Part shown: one piece after another, positions 37,901 to 52,900 of the stretch | Layout of the letters: every line of letters starts with the position of its first letter | How positions within the stretch are numbered: position 1 is the first letter of the stretch | Source of the DNA: Dipteris shenzhenensis | Taxonomy: Eukaryota; Polypodiophyta; Polypodiopsida; Gleicheniales | DNA length: 64,000 bases | NCBI GenBank assembly: GCA_047967505.1 | Contig: CM106540.1 | Reading direction: 5' to 3' (one strand) | The notes under the pieces: generated by a model | Databases searched by the model: none | What the model saw: only the letters and a program-made list of their open reading frames with translations | Told to the model about the DNA's origin: nothing | Position numbers and translations under genes: made by a program

Positions 37901-40900
37901 TTTGTCTTTCAATTTAATTCGTAGCCCTTTCTTCTTAGACTTTGTCAAAGCAGTTGGGGAGGTTGGACCTTCATGGAAACCTTCTTCATATGAAACCTTC
38001 CGCACTAAAGGACTTAGGGAGGAGGTGAAGTCCATTAAGAAGGAGCTTCAAGTGGTGAAGGAGAAGTGGCCAAAGTATGGTTGCACAATAGTGTCTGATG
38101 GTGGCTGGTCAGACACTAGGAGGTGACCACTTATCAATTTCATGGTAACTTCTATCCATGGGGGTATTTTCATGAAAGCAGTGGACACTAGTGGCCACTT
38201 AAAGACAAGTGAGTACATCTTCACCATCCTAAAAGAGGTTATTGAAGAGGTGGGGTCAGAAAATGTAGTCCAAGTTGTCATGGATAATGCTTCCAATTGT
38301 GTGCTTGCTGGAGATATGCTTGAGGAGGACTATCCCCATATTTTTTTCACTCGTTGTACTTGCCACTGTCTTGACTTGCTATTTGAGGACATCGGCAAGT
38401 TAGATTGGGTGAAGCCTGTGCTTGACATAGCATAGATGATTATAACATTCATCATAAGGAAGCAAAGAGCTTTACATATGTTCCGCTCTTTGAGTGAGCA
38501 TGAGTTGTTAAAGCCTTGTGACACTAGGTTTACCTACATGTACATAGTTTTGGGCAATTTAATAGATGTAAGGCAAGCATTGAGGAGGATGGTTGTAAGT
38601 GAAGAATGGACAAGATGGCGGACCTCCAAAACAGGAAAAGGCAAAAAAGTGGAAGAGCATGTCCTTGACAATGCATTTTGGGAGCAATGCCTTATCATAA
38701 AGAACTTGTGTGCTCCCATCTTGAAGCTTCTCCGTCTTGTGGATCGAGAGGGTGCAACCATGGGATTTGTTTATGAACTCATGGACAAGATGGTGGAGGA
38801 GCTTGATGCCATGAAGAATATTTCAGCGGATCGCGTGAACAAAGTACACGACTTATGTGTGTCAAGGTGGGCTTTTATGAGTCACTTGTAAGTTCTAACT
38901 GTAAGTTGTGGTATCATTTTTGTGCATTTTTTAAGTAGATACTTGATAGTTATTAGTAACTCATATACATCAATGATATTTTGTAACTTAGGTGGAATAT
39001 GATGCACTCTCCCTTGCATGCTTCTGCATTCGTCCTTCATCCAGTTTGGAGAGGCAAGGGTCAGGAAACTGATCAAGAGGTGCAAAGTGGTTGGATGACC
39101 ACCATTGAGCTGTATAGCAAAAATGATATGGAGCTGCAAGTAAGGCTTAAGTGATATGGCACATGCTTTAGGATGCATTTATGCAAGCTATAAGCTGTAG
39201 CAAAGTTTCTTGAATTTTAATTTCTGGTTGAAACTTGGAACTTGGGACTTGTTGTTGGCCATTTCAGACCAAATTGATAGACCAATTGAATATGTATCGT
39301 GATTGTGAGGGATCATTCTCACGTATGGCGCAAAGGACAAGTCACTCATGGTCACAGGAGTGAAGTGGTGGGAATCTTTTGGAGCTAGCACTCCATAGCT
39401 ATAACGACTAGCCATCTGCATCCTTTCACAGGGTAGTAGTGCCTCTCCTTGTGAAAGAAATCGGTCCACATTCTCACTTATCCATACAAATAAACGGAAT
39501 CGCTTGAAGCCCGCACAGATGGAGAGATTGGTATATGTGCATACAAATCTCCGTCTCACAAGAAACATCAAACAACGGGGTTTTCTCAAGATGGAGTTGA
39601 GTGAAGTCTTTTGGATCTTTCAAGTTTCAATCTCCTATCTCTCTTGGCTATTTTGAAGCTTCTTCAAGCTAGAACATAGAAGATTAAAGGCTTATCTTTC
39701 TTTCAAATTTCAGCTCACACTTGCTATGCTTGAGAAGGAACGTGATGTGGATCGCTTACTCACATTGGAGAAGTTGCGAGCTGAGCTAGAGGCTGAGCAG
39801 CCAATCACCACAGTGGATGTCGATGATGGGTTGCTTGATATGGACGAGGAGGATGACGAGGATGAGAATGAGGACGAGGATGAGGATGAGGATGAAGATG
39901 AAGATAAGGAAGAAGAAGAGACCCAAGACATACCAATGGAAGCAATAGCAAAGATTTGTTTGTTTAAAGCTTTTAGATGCTACCAACTATTTAGAAACTA
40001 GTTACTAGCCTTGACATGGGGACAAAATCACGTTTCATATTTTTCAGCTTGCAAGTTCTAACTTGTAAGCTGTTTTTTTTGAGAAAAAAGGTTTTGACTT
40101 TGTAATTTTGTTTTCAATTTATGGGCCTAAGTGCCAAGTTCCAACTTCCAAGCTTTGTAATTCAACTCTTTGAGAGTCAAAACTCAACATGTGACTGGTT
40201 TGGCAGTGGTAACTTGTAACTTGTAAGTTTGTAAGTTGTAAGTTGTAACTGGTTTTTGCTTTAAAAGTCTGAATTTTAATGAAATTACAAGCTTGTTAAG
40301 CTGTGTATTATTATTTGTAATGACACTGTCAAAATATGCAGCATAGCATATTTTTTTATTGAAATCACCATATCAAAAAAACCCACGTTTGGAAACTCTC
40401 TCTCATTTTTCAAACTTATCAAACGTTTGGAAACTCCAAACGTTTGGAACCCCCAAACGTTTGATTGTAACTATGCTTGCCAAATCTGGCTGCGGGGGCT
40501 TCTTTCTCCCCCCTTAACTTGGCTGGCTGCCAGTCCCCAATAGACTGAACCAAGGCATACTGGCTCGCTGCCAGTCCCCAATAGACTGAAGCAAGGCACA
40601 CTGCCTTGCTGTATTCGCCCTGCTTGGGGATTTTTTGGGATTTCGCACCCTTCAGAAACCCCCTTCTTTCCTCTTGTTCACACCTTTTCCTTTTTCTCAT
40701 CCCGCGCTGCCTTTTCCTTCTTTCCGCCCAGCAGGAGAAGATTTTTGTTTCGATTCTAGGGATTGAAACCTTGGTGGTGACTCTGTTTCTAGTTTGGCCA
40801 GAGGGGCTCTTGTGACAGCTCCCTCGATCATGGAGTACCTAGAGTCCCTGTGCAACAGGACTGCTCCTAACTGACAGTAAACACCCCTCAATTTGGTAGA

Positions 40901-43900
40901 ATATGCAAGAAAGTTAGAGTAGTGAAGTACCTTCTGTTTTAGGAAAAGGTAGGAGTGGAAGGTCATGGGCTGGACCTACAACAGAGACTTGTGAGGGGCT
41001 GCACAAGGACAGGAGGAAGTCAATCCTTTTTAGAATTCAGCTGAGTATTGAACTTTTGCTGTATATTCTATTTCAGTAATGAACTATAAGTCATGAATGA
41101 ATTGCCAAGTACAACTAGAGCCCTTATATAGGTATGGCCCAGGGCAGTACAAAGCACTATTGCTTATGGGATACCTCCTAGGATGCCACATGGCAACCTA
41201 TGGTATCCCCTAAAAAAAAGAAAAAAACACTTACAAGCCAATAAAGGCCTTTCTACTAACTTTTAGCCTAAGTTTAGCCTAAGTAAAAAGTAACCCTCTG
41301 TTACAATCCTCCCTCCTCAAATAGAAATTTGTCCTCAAATTTGAAAAGGCTGTAACCTGGACATACAATGCTCCTTGTAAACCTGAACAGATCAATTCTG
41401 GTCATATCAGCTGAACAATGAAGTTTCTCACTCAAATACCTCCCTGTAGGCATGCTGATCTGTAAATGGATCATATAATATTCCCAAGAAATCAAGCAAT
41501 CGGGTGGAAGAGCTATGCTGTCCAATATAACAGATCTGATCATATAATCCAGTGAGAGACATGCTGATCTGAGAAAGGATAGTGAATGCTGGCTGCAGCA
41601 TGTCCATATATGCCATATAGCAAGAGAAAATCAAATCTGCTCATAAAGACGCAATTTTGACCATAGAATTCAGCTAAGCAATTGAGGGAACTGCTCCACA
41701 ATTGTAGATGGCTGCCAAGAAGACTCCTCATCAGGTAGACCTCTCCATTTGATAAGATATTCCATGTAGGACTTGTTCCTCAACACATGATCTCTAAATC
41801 CAAGGATCTTCTCAGGTATATACTCAATTTGGCCCTCTTCATCCATAGCGGGTAGCTCTTCCATAACTCGCTCCTTAGGCCCCAAATACTTCTTGAGCAG
41901 TGATACATGGAATACTTTGTGTATTCTAGAGGATGGTGGAAGCTCCAACTCATAAGCCACTTCCCCAACTTTCCTCAAAACCTTGTAAGGTCCATAATAC
42001 CTATGAGCAAGTTTAACATTGGTATTACCTTTCAAAGAAGCATGCCTAGACTTATGTAATCTGAGAAATACATAATCCCCTTCTTCAAATGAAGGTCTCT
42101 CCTATGCTCATCAGCATAATCCTTCATCCTTGCTTGGGCCCTTACCATATTATCTTTACATTGCTGTAATAGAGCAGCATGTGAGCCAAATCATCCTTGG
42201 TTTGCTGGCTTGTCAATGCTTGATCAATAATGGTTGATGGGACATGAGCTTTACAGCCAAACATGGCTTCAAAAGGGCTCATACCAATTGAAGTATGCTT
42301 GGTGGTATTATAACAAAATTCAGCTAGATGCAACCATTGATCCCACGATGCTTGGGTCTCAAAGCAAAAATGCCTTAGATACTCTTCCAACCAGCGGTTA
42401 ACCCTCTCTGTTTGCCCATCACTTTGAGGGTGATCTGTTGTACTTGGGGTAAGAAGTGTTCCCATAGAACTGAAAGCTCTTGCCAAAAATGCCCCATGAA
42501 CTTAGCATCACGATCACTCACAATCTCCTGAGGAAGTCCATGTAATTTAAACACATTCTCCATGAATTGCTTAGCCACCTTGGAAGCTGTAAATTGGGTC
42601 TTAGTAGGAATGAAGTGGGCAGCTTTAGTAAGTCTATCAACAACCACAAAGATGCTGTTCCAACCCTTAGAGGTCACTGGTAGACCTGTAATAAAGTCCA
42701 TGCTGATATATGTCCATTTACCTTGAGGTATAGGTACAGGTTGTAGTAGACCAGCTGGCCTCAAATTCAACTCCCTGTTTTGTTGACAGGGCTTACAGCT
42801 TTGAACATAAGCAAGAACATCCTTCCAAAGCCCCTTCCAGTAAAAACTTTGTTTTACCTTATCATACGTCTTGTTGAGGCCTATATGCCCAGCCATAGGA
42901 GATGAGTGAAATTCCTGCAAGATTAGCAGCTTATAAGAGGAATTTTCAGTAAGAAATATTCTATCATTATACCACAAGAGCCCATTGTGCAACTTGAAAT
43001 TGGGATATTGCTGACAGACAGGATCTTGCAAGTCTTGGAGCATAGCAGCTGCTTGAGGATCATTGAGATACTCTTCCTGAATGCCATGGATCCAATCTTT
43101 ATAAACCTCAGTAATAGATGATAAAGTACAAGCCCATATCCTGGAAAGAGAATCTGCCACGATATTTTCTTTGCCCATCTTGTAATCTATGTCAAAGTCA
43201 TAGTTTTGCACAATGGATAGCCATCTCCTTTGCTTGGGTGATAGAGAAGACTGAGATAGAAAATATCTAAGAGTCTTATGATCAGTCTTGACCTTGAAAT
43301 GGCTGCCATAAATGTAGTGGTGCCACTTTTTGATTGCATGAAGTATTGCCAACATCTCTTGGTCATAAATGTGGAAACTTGACTCCTTGTCATCCAATTT
43401 CCGACTTTCAAAGGCAATAACTCCATGACTCTGCTTTAGGACAGCTCCAATGCCCCTTCCACTAGCATCAGCCTCAATTATAAAAGGTTGAGAGAAACCA
43501 AGACATACCAAGATAGGCGCTGAAGTTAATGCCTCCTTTAATGCTTCAAAGCTCTTATTGGCACTGTCAGACCATTGGAAAGCATTCTTTTTTAGAAGAT
43601 CAGTGAGAGGAGCTGCCAATTTGGCAAAATGCCTTATAAACCTTCTATAAAATGATGCTAGACCAAGCAACCCTCTCAGCTGGGTGATATTCTGAGGTAT
43701 AGGCCAATCCTTTACACACTTTACCTTGCCCTGATCAAAAACCAATACCAAAAGCCCCAAATGCTAGTTTTGCCCTAATTTCGTAGGTCAAATTTCTGAG
43801 AGAAAACTTGAAATTTCCCACTTGTTTAGGCGATCCTTATGCTAAGACTGAACCAAAGGGCCAATCAGGAGTAGAATTTCATAACATTACACCTGGATGG

Positions 43901-46900
43901 CTAGAAATTGCTAGAACCTTTGGCAACTAACAATTCTGCGCTAGCTGTTGCACTGAATTTTTGAATTTCTCAGTAACAAAAAACCAGATCACTATCAAAC
44001 TTTATCAGTTGCATCCATGGAGCTGAGCGACCATATGCACTAAAGCTGACCCAAAATGGAGTTATAAATCTGAATTTCCGCAGCATTTCTTCTATTCCAG
44101 CCAATCGAATTTGCTCATATCTCCTCCATTTGAGCTCATATCTCCACGAACGTTTAGGAGCAGCACCTAGAGGCTATGGCGACCATAACAAGCTAGCTAT
44201 GACAAGGTTTGGTGCATTCCACCTGCGACTGGAATTCGAGTGCAATATGGGGTCAAACCTTAGTAATTTCATAACTTCAGCACAGAGGGACGATCGGGAG
44301 ATCAGGGGCTTTCCATTGATGCAAAAAGCCATAAAATCTGATGCACTTTGAAAATCAGGGTTTCCCAGAGCCTGCCACGTTACAGCTTACAACAAAGAGC
44401 ACTTCTGGCCCTGAATTTTTGCACAGAGGTAGGCCCTAGGCTCAAGAGTAGATGCTCCAAATTTCAAAGTAGTTGGACAAAGAATTTCCCACAAAATCCC
44501 ATGAAAAGTGCTCTGATACCAATGCAACAGGACTGCTCCTAACTGACAGTAAACACCCCTAAATTTAGTAGAATATGCAAGAAAGTTAGAGTAGTGAAGT
44601 ACCTTATGTTTTAAGAAAAGGTAGGAGTGGAAGGTCATGGGCTGGACCTACAACAGAGACTTGTGAGGGGCTGCACAAGGACAGGAGGAAGTCAATCCTT
44701 TTTAGAATTCAGCTGAGTATTGAACTCTTGCTGTATATTCTATTTCAGTAATGAGCTACAAGTCATGAATGAATTGCCAAGTACAACTAGAGCCCTTATA
44801 TAGGTATGGCCCAAGGCAGTACAAAGCAGTATTGCTTATGGGACTACCTCCTAGGATGCCACGTGGCAACTTATGGTATCCCCTAAAAAAAAGAAAAAAA
44901 CACTTACAAGCCAATAAAGGCCTTTCTACTAACTTTTAGCCTAAGTAAAAAGTAACCCTCTGTTACACCTTGCCCGAGGAGATCCTTCTAGAGACCTTGG
45001 ATAGGGGCAAGTTCCGACAAAGGATTAAGGTTGCACGATTCCGAAGGCAATGTGTTCGATGCAGACAAATGGGACACCTAGGGAGAGCCTGGCCCCACAG
45101 TGCAGGTCGGGCCTCCACCCAGTGCCAATCTCCTTCACGTCAACAGCAGGAGGGACAGCCCCCCCTAATCCAAACAGAGCAGCATGAGTCACAAACCCCT
45201 TGGGTTGATCCATGACCCCTTGGCTAGATTGTGGCTTCATCTTTCACAAACCCAACGCGCCCCTTCACCGGCTCAAGGCAAAACTCCCACAAGCCCGACA
45301 CAAGAGGCTTCCCCATTTCTCTCTCAGTCTCCGAGACCAAAGGCTCATCAAGGCATCCCCTCTCACAGAGTTTTGGCAGTTGGGGCCCTGGACCTATCTC
45401 GGCATACCTGACGACTACCCCATGATTTGGAGATGTCGGTCATGATTTTGCAACCCCAAAAATGGGTTCCACTATAACAGTTGGGAGCCCTTCTTGTCCT
45501 TTCTGGGGCTTCAACTTCGTAGGCCATAGGAAAGTAGTGGTGGACCCTCTTCTCTTCCGCTTATCACGAGGGAGTAGATGTTTCACATGATGGAGGAGTT
45601 ATTGGGAGAGCAAGGGAAGGAGTTGTGGATCGCCCATAGACACACGTCCACTTTTCAGCTTGCTTCATCGTGGGACAGAGGAGGTTTGGGTCTAGCAATA
45701 GCAACGATCTGAGGAGCATCTCAATCAGGTCACACACCGGCCAATGAATCAATGTGCCACCAGGCTAGGAGTAGAGACTTCTTTCCTGATGCAATGGGCA
45801 CTGAGGGTAGGTATCGAATCAATAATGCCTTTGCTGAGATGTCGCACAAATACGGATTATTCCCCGCCCAAGCCCCCACTGAAGTCACAAAATCTATGAT
45901 CGTTACATAAGCTTCCGCACGTAGGGCCTTGTTTGCCTCCCCCCCCCCCCCCAATGAGTTAGACCGATGTTCAACCACGAGCTCTGGTGGGACAAACGAC
46001 CATTCTCTTGATCAAGCACACAAACTCAGATGCGGACATCACATGATGACCCCATCTCCTCCCAAGGAGAGGGATGAGATCTGGCCCCTAGCAGTGGGTT
46101 GAAGGGGGAGGGGGGTTGTATTTGAGTAGCCTAGTCCTTGACCCCCGATGTATTCAATCAGAGATAGCTCATAAGAGGATAGGTGGTATGTGTTGGGGTA
46201 AAGGCACATTGCCACCCCTTTATTAAAGTTAAGACATCTATGACTGTCTTAAGACAGTCATAGGATAAAACCTAATCCTAATAAAACTAATGAGTTTGTG
46301 GTGTGGCTCATCACTTCACACCCGCACATTTGGAGTCCTCTCTCTTTTCTCACTCTCTCTCCCTCTTGCTCTTCTTCCCCCTTCAGATCCTTCAACTGGT
46401 ATCAGAGCCTACCTCTCCTACTCTCCCTACTCCACTCCCTACCCTAGCCTAACCACCCCCTCAACGAACTCCTCAACCTCGCATCTGCAGCAGGGCCAAG
46501 CGGCGCTGAACAGCGCCAGCAGCTGCAACAGCAGCTGCTAGCTGCTACAGCTGCGAGCAGGCAGGGCGGCAGCGCATCGAGCAGGCAGGGCGACGCAGCA
46601 GCGCGCCACTTCGCAAGGGGCAGCGCATCGCGCAGGCGCAGGCGCAGGCTCCTTTTGCACGCCGTACATCTGTACGGCCGTACATCCGTACGTTGGCCGT
46701 ACATCCGTACATCCGTACGGACGGCCCTGTGCCGTACAGTACAGACTACCGTACTGTACGCAGACAGGCCCTTCAACTGAGCAGGGAGCTGCTTCCGATT
46801 TTTGCAGCAGGGAGGTACATTTTTTTTCGGGATCTGTGTCAAAGGATACTTTTCTCCTTGGATCTCGCTTTTGCACAGGTACAGCAAGTACGAAAGTACA

Positions 46901-49900
46901 ACAAGTACATTTTTTGTTTGGGGAAGAAAGAGCACTCTGCTCTTCATTCCTCTTGATTCAGGATCATCTTTCAGTTCACAGAACTGTGTTTTCTTGAAAG
47001 TATAGCAAGTACCTTCATTTACCTCGTGCTTGAGGAAAAGAGAACCACAGTGTGTGGTTGATTGCACAGTTATTTTGTTCTGGGAAGGTAATGCCTTGAT
47101 TTTGCAAGAGGACATATGCTTTTACTGGGTTTGAATCTCAGTTTACAGGTGAGCAGATCATAGGGCTTTTGCCCGGCAGGTGATGCTTTGTATGCCTTGA
47201 GGCAGTGTGGTGCCAGAGAGCACACATTTGTCTTGATTTCCGCAGTGTCGAGGTGACATTTTCTTGCAGGTCACATTTCTTGTGCAAAACTCAGAGAACC
47301 TCAGTTGAGCCACGCTTGGCCAGGGCGCATCGAGTTTACTCGGTCCCTAACTGTCCATCGTTGACAGTGCTCAAAAGGTTCCTCATTCAGTGTTTGTACG
47401 TTGGGATCTATGCATGTCATTTTTACACAGGACAGTATATGCATTACACTGTTGGTTGATTTTGTCAGAGAGACTTTCATATTGCATACTACCTCAGTGT
47501 TGAGGTGTTTTTCACTTGGTTCAGGTGTCAGATCAAGGGGCTTTTGCCCAGATTTTGTTTGATAGCACTTGGGTCCCCGACAGAGATCTTCAGATGCATT
47601 TTATCCCCTTGGCAGAAGGGTGATTGCTTGGGATTTATCCCATTTTCTGTTGCAGGTTTTGTGACAGGCTGAAGTGTCATTTTTTTTTTGGGTGTTTGCC
47701 AAGTGGTTTATGCATATTAACTCAGTGCAATACCTCATCTGAGGTGGGAGAAGTGATCAGTACAGCCAGTACAGCAGTGTTTACAGCAGTGTTTGTGCCT
47801 TGTCAGCTGATTATGCACTGTTAAGCTGCAGCATTCTGAAATTACTGTTTATGCCTCTTTGAGCACGGTACAGTGTGTCAGAAGGTACAGTATTTGCAGG
47901 ATCATTTACTGTTTTGCTGCAGATTTTCCTGACAGTAAAAAACAGCACTATTGTGAGTGCCCCTGGCTCTTAATAGAGCAGGTTTTTTTTTTTCTGAGAA
48001 ATCAGAATTTTTTATTCAGTCTTTTTACTTCCAGTGAGTCAGATACTTTCCTTATCTGATATGGCATCAGGGGGAAGTGATTCTTCAATTCTGAACATAA
48101 AGAAACTGGAAGGAGCACACAATTATGCATTATGGGCAGAACAGTGCTTGAATGTACTTCTATTAAAGAAGATTTCTAAGCCCATAAGAGTGAAGGGTGT
48201 CAAGCCATCTGACATGGCAGCTGATGACTGGGAAGAGCTTGATTTGTCCGCAAGGGCAGCTATCATGCTCACTATTTCTGACACTCTTGTGTTCAATGTT
48301 CAGGCTGAAAAGACCTCTTATGGTCTATGGCAAAGGCTAGAAGAATTGTATGCCCAAAAGAGCTCAGCCAGTAAGGTTTATTGGTTGAAGAAGCTGGTTG
48401 ATCTTCGCATGAAGGAAGGTACAGCTATAACCTCACACTTGAGTGAGTTCAATGCCATCTTTACACAGCTGATTGCACAGGGATTGAATCTTGATGAGGA
48501 GTTCAAGGCTACTTTCTTGCTGTGTACCCTCCCTGAGAGTTGGGACACTTTCAAGACCACCCTGTCAAATTCGAATGTCACTCTTATTTATGCTGATGTA
48601 GAGAGCTCTCTCCTTATGGAGGAAATGAGCAGGAAGAATAATGCGAGCAGCAAGTCTTCAAATGCCTTGCAGGTACAGGATAGAGGCAAGACTCAGCAGA
48701 AGGGGAGATCTACTAGTAAGTCCAAATCCCACAGTCAGTCCCGTGGCAAAAAGGATATTGAATGCTTTTATTGTGGCAAGAAGGGACATGTGAAGTCTAA
48801 GTGCTTCAAGTTCATACGGGATCAGAAAGCGAAGAAGGCTGAAACAAAGGATGCAGGCAATGGAAGCAAAGGCAAAGGCAAGGCCAAGGCAGATGACTTA
48901 GATGCAGTGAATGTTGCAGCAGAGGACAGTGACAGTGACATACATGATGTTTTATGCTCTTCTGCTGTAATAGCACATGCTTTGGTTATTGATGGCCATG
49001 ACATGCACACCTGGCTCTTGGATTTAGGTGCTTCTTTTCATGTTACTCCTCATAGGGAGTGGTTTACTTCCTACACAGGTACTCATGGAGTTGTTCATCT
49101 TGGGAACAACTATGCATGTCAGATTGCAGGGATTGGCAGTATACAGATAGTATTTCCTGATGGACGCATATTCATGCTTGATGGTGTCCGCCATGTGCCG
49201 CAAATCAAGAAAAATCTGATTAGCACTGGCTTATTGGATGACAGTGGTTACCACACCACATTTGGGGATTCCAAATGGGTGATTACTGATGGCCAGGCTG
49301 TAGTGGCTGAGGGTTTTAAGAGTGATACCTTGTACCCTCTTTATGTTTCCAGTGTGGGTAATCATGTTGTTGCCATAACCGAGCTGCCAAAGGTTTCATT
49401 GTGGCATAGCCGGTTGCGACACATGTCTGTTAAAGGAATGCAAGAACTGTCACGTTTGGGTTATCTGCCGTCTCTTTCTTTTTCAGATTTGCCTACTTGT
49501 GATCATTGCATATTTGGCAAGCATTCTGTGACTCCTCATAAGAGGAGAACTCCCCAAAATAGAGCACCACTTGATCTAGTGCACACTGATTTGTGTGATG
49601 CCACAGTTATCACTAGGGGGTGCAAAATATTTTATTACTTTCATTGATGATGCCACACGCAAAGTGTGGGTCTCTTTCTTGAAGCATAAGGGCGATGCCT
49701 TAGATGCTTTCAAGAAGTTTGTTGCTCAGGTTGAGAATCGCACAGGTCGCAGGCTGAAATGCCTCAGATCCGATAATGGGGGTGAGTATGTGTCACATGC
49801 TTTTGTGCAGTTTTGCCAAGCTAAGGGCATCAAACAGGAACTCACAGCTCCTCATAATGCATCTCAAAATGGTGCAAGTGAGCGGATGAATCGAACTATT

Positions 49901-52900
49901 CAGGAGAAGGTTCGATGTATGTTGTCTTATGCTACATTACCCCATGGCTTTTGGGCAGAAGCCGTGCAAACAGCAGTTCACATTATTTGAAAGTGCCAGA
50001 GGAGGTGTGGTCTGGCAAGCCACCTTCATATAAGCACTTACGTGTATTTGGCTGCGAGTGCTTTGCTCATGTACGCAAAGAACTGCGCACCAAACTGGAT
50101 CCAAAGTCTATCAGATGCATCTTTATGGGTTATGGTGACGAAGGTGAAATGGGGTACAGGTTATGGGATCCCATTGAACGGAAGATTATACGCAGCAATG
50201 ATGTCATCTTTAAAGAGGATAGTGTACACAAGGAACCCGTGCAACCTGTGGAATACAGGAGGGTTATTTATGATGATGTTGGACATCAAAGAATGCCCAT
50301 TTATATGCAGCAGCAGGCTGCTGCAGATAACCCTGTTCAAGAGGGTATACAGGCTGAAAATCAGCCAGATAATTTTGCCAATGATGCACCACTAGATATG
50401 CCAGCAGATGGGGCTGTAGAACAGCCAGATATGGTGGTACAGCCACCCGTCATGCATGAAGAACAGGCTGGACAGCAGCCTAATCCGGAACATTTTGTTA
50501 GGAGGAGCACCCGTGTACAACGGCCTCCTGCCAGGTTTGTTCCAGGAGCCAATAATGTGGCTGATTTTATCATGCTGACAGATTGTGGTGAGCCTTCCAG
50601 CTTCAAGGAAGCTATGGAAAGAACAGAGAAAAAGAAGTGGGAGAAAGCCATGCAGTCAGAAATGGACTCCCTACTTCAAAATGATACATGGGACTTGGTG
50701 CAGTTACCTGCAGGCAGAAAGGTTTTGCCATGCAAGTGGGTTTACAAAGTCAAAGTGGATTCAAATGCTTTACCGAGGTATAAGGCCAGATTGGTTGCCA
50801 AGGGATTTAAGCAGGAGAAGGGCATTGACTTTGATGAGATCTTTCCCCCTGTAGTCAAGATGACTACTTTGAGAGCAATGTTAGCTCTTGTTGCTCATGA
50901 CGACATGGATTTATGTCAGATGGATGTGAAGACAGCTTTTCTTCACGGAGATCTCCATGATGAGATCTATATGAGTCAGCCAGAGGGATATGCTGTTAAA
51001 GGGAAAGAGCAGCTTGTGTGTAAGCTCAAGAGGAGCTTGTATGGACTCAAGCAGGCGCCAAGAGAATGGTACAAGAAGTTTGATGCCTTCATGCAGTCCC
51101 AAGGGTATCATAGGTGTGAGACCGATCATTGCTTGTACACCAAACGGGCAAAGGATGGCAGTTTGATGCTACTCATTCTATATGTGGATGACATGCTTAT
51201 TGCCAGTAAATCTCAGCATGAGATTAGTGCTTTGAAGAAACAACTGCATAAGTCTTTTGACATGAAAGACTTGGGTGATGCAAATCATATTCTTGGCATG
51301 CGGATTACTCGTGACAGGTCCAAGGGACTTTTGTTTCTGTCACAGAAAGAGTACATTGACAAAGTACTGCAGCGCTTTAAAATGGAGGGGGGGAAGTCTA
51401 TTAGTACCCCGTTGCCTCCACATTTAAAACTCAGCAGTAAAGACAGCCCCAGATCAGATGATGATAAGGCTGAAATGGCCAAAGTTCCGTATGCATCTAC
51501 AGTTGGATCTTTGATGTATGCCATGGTTGCCACTCGTCCGGATATTGCTTTTGCGGTGGGAGTCATCAGCAAGTATATGGCAAATCCAGGCAAGAGGCAC
51601 TGGGAAGCAATGAAAGGTGACTTGAGGTATCTCAAGGGTACCAAAGACTTGTGCATATGCTATGGTAGGCAGGATGCATTGGTGCATGGTTTTACAGATT
51701 CAGACTATGCAGGGAATGCAGATAACCGGAAGTCTACTACCGGTTATATTTTCACATTTGCAGGAGGTGCTATATCATGGGTGTCTCGGTTGCAGAAATG
51801 CATTGCACTGTCAACTACTGAAGCTGAATATGTTGCAGCCACTGAGGCTTGCAAGGAAGCAATATGGCTTACTCGGCTGGTGGGAGACTTGGGCATTACA
51901 GGAGATATGCCGGTTTTGCATTGTGATAGTCAGAGTGCTATCATGTTGGCAAAGAATCCGGTCTTTCATCAGAAGACCAAGCACATAGATGTGAAATATC
52001 ATTTCATCAGGGAGGTACTGGAAGACAAGCGACTTGAGCTTGTGAAAGTGCATACTGATGATAATCCTGCAGATTTGCTCACTAAGAGCTTGCCTACTGA
52101 GCGGTTTGCACATTGCCGCCACATCATGGGATTAGGATGAGACCATTCTTATTTTATGGTCCTGTATACAGTAACTGTATATTGCTGTAATTTTTATTCT
52201 TTTCTCCCCTTTAGGCACATTGCCACCCCTTTATTAAAGTTAAGACATCTATGACTGTCTTAAGACAGTCATAGGATAAAACCTAATCCTAATAAAACTA
52301 ATGAGTTTGTGGTGTGGCTCATCACTTCACACCCGCACATTTGGAGTCCTCTCTCTTTTCTCAATCTCTCTCCCTCTTGCTCTTCTTCCCCCTTCAGATC
52401 CTTCAGTATGGATTGATCTGAGAATGGGGACCTCTAGGATCGGGATCCTAAATATGTATGCCCCCACTTGCAGGCGGTAACAACTACTTTCTGGAGACAA
52501 CTTACCAAGAGTCTTCTGAATATTGACTCATGGATTGTTGGAGACTTCAACAAACTAGAGTTTAAGAAGGTGGATCATCCTTCTCGACGATGCCTTCATC
52601 TGAGACTAGCACTGAGGACCAGTTCACCTTTGAGGCCAGTGGTGGTGACCCCTAGCAAGAGGCAGATTTCTCTAGACTCCAAGGTAGCCGCTGCTACTCC
52701 TTCGGCCAGCAACAACTGATGGACTGCTCAAGAGACATGCCAAATTTTACGTGGGGGATTGGGAGAAGTGGAGCCAAGGGCAATTTAGTAGGGACGACAA
52801 TGTCAAATCATTCCCCAATCATGATGCACTTAGAGCAACCACGTCAGTGCCCAAGCAAGGACAAACTAATGCTGCCCTTCTTCTAGTGATTTTAGGAGTA

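Larger units (their letters stand above)
46191..52405 (+). mobile_element. Copia-3, nearly complete Ty1/copia element
   Basis: 6215 bp with a perfect GTATG target duplication (46186-46190 and 52406-52410). Short LTRs (46191-46394, 204 bp; about 52213-52405, whose first 11 or so bases are missing), primer-binding site TGGTATCAGAGCC at 46397-46409, a leader of about 1.65 kb, and gag-pol from 48061 to 52140. Two frame breaks in integrase are the only serious lesions. It is inserted in LINE D. Confidence 0.92.

Noticed and set aside
37473-38435. Recoded stops (TGA, TAG) in the hAT transposase
   Set aside because: No recoding signal; other lesions and probable introns make ordinary decay the simpler view.
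39726-40001. Separate acidic protein gene (Asp/Glu repeats)
   Set aside because: It is collinear with the hAT transposase and follows its dimerisation domain, so it is the tail of that gene or a low-complexity GAN repeat.
49595-49640. Possible programmed +1 frameshift in Copia-3
   Set aside because: It lies inside integrase, not at a gag-pol border, and the run of five G with one extra base is better explained by a simple indel; a second break follows 370 bp later.
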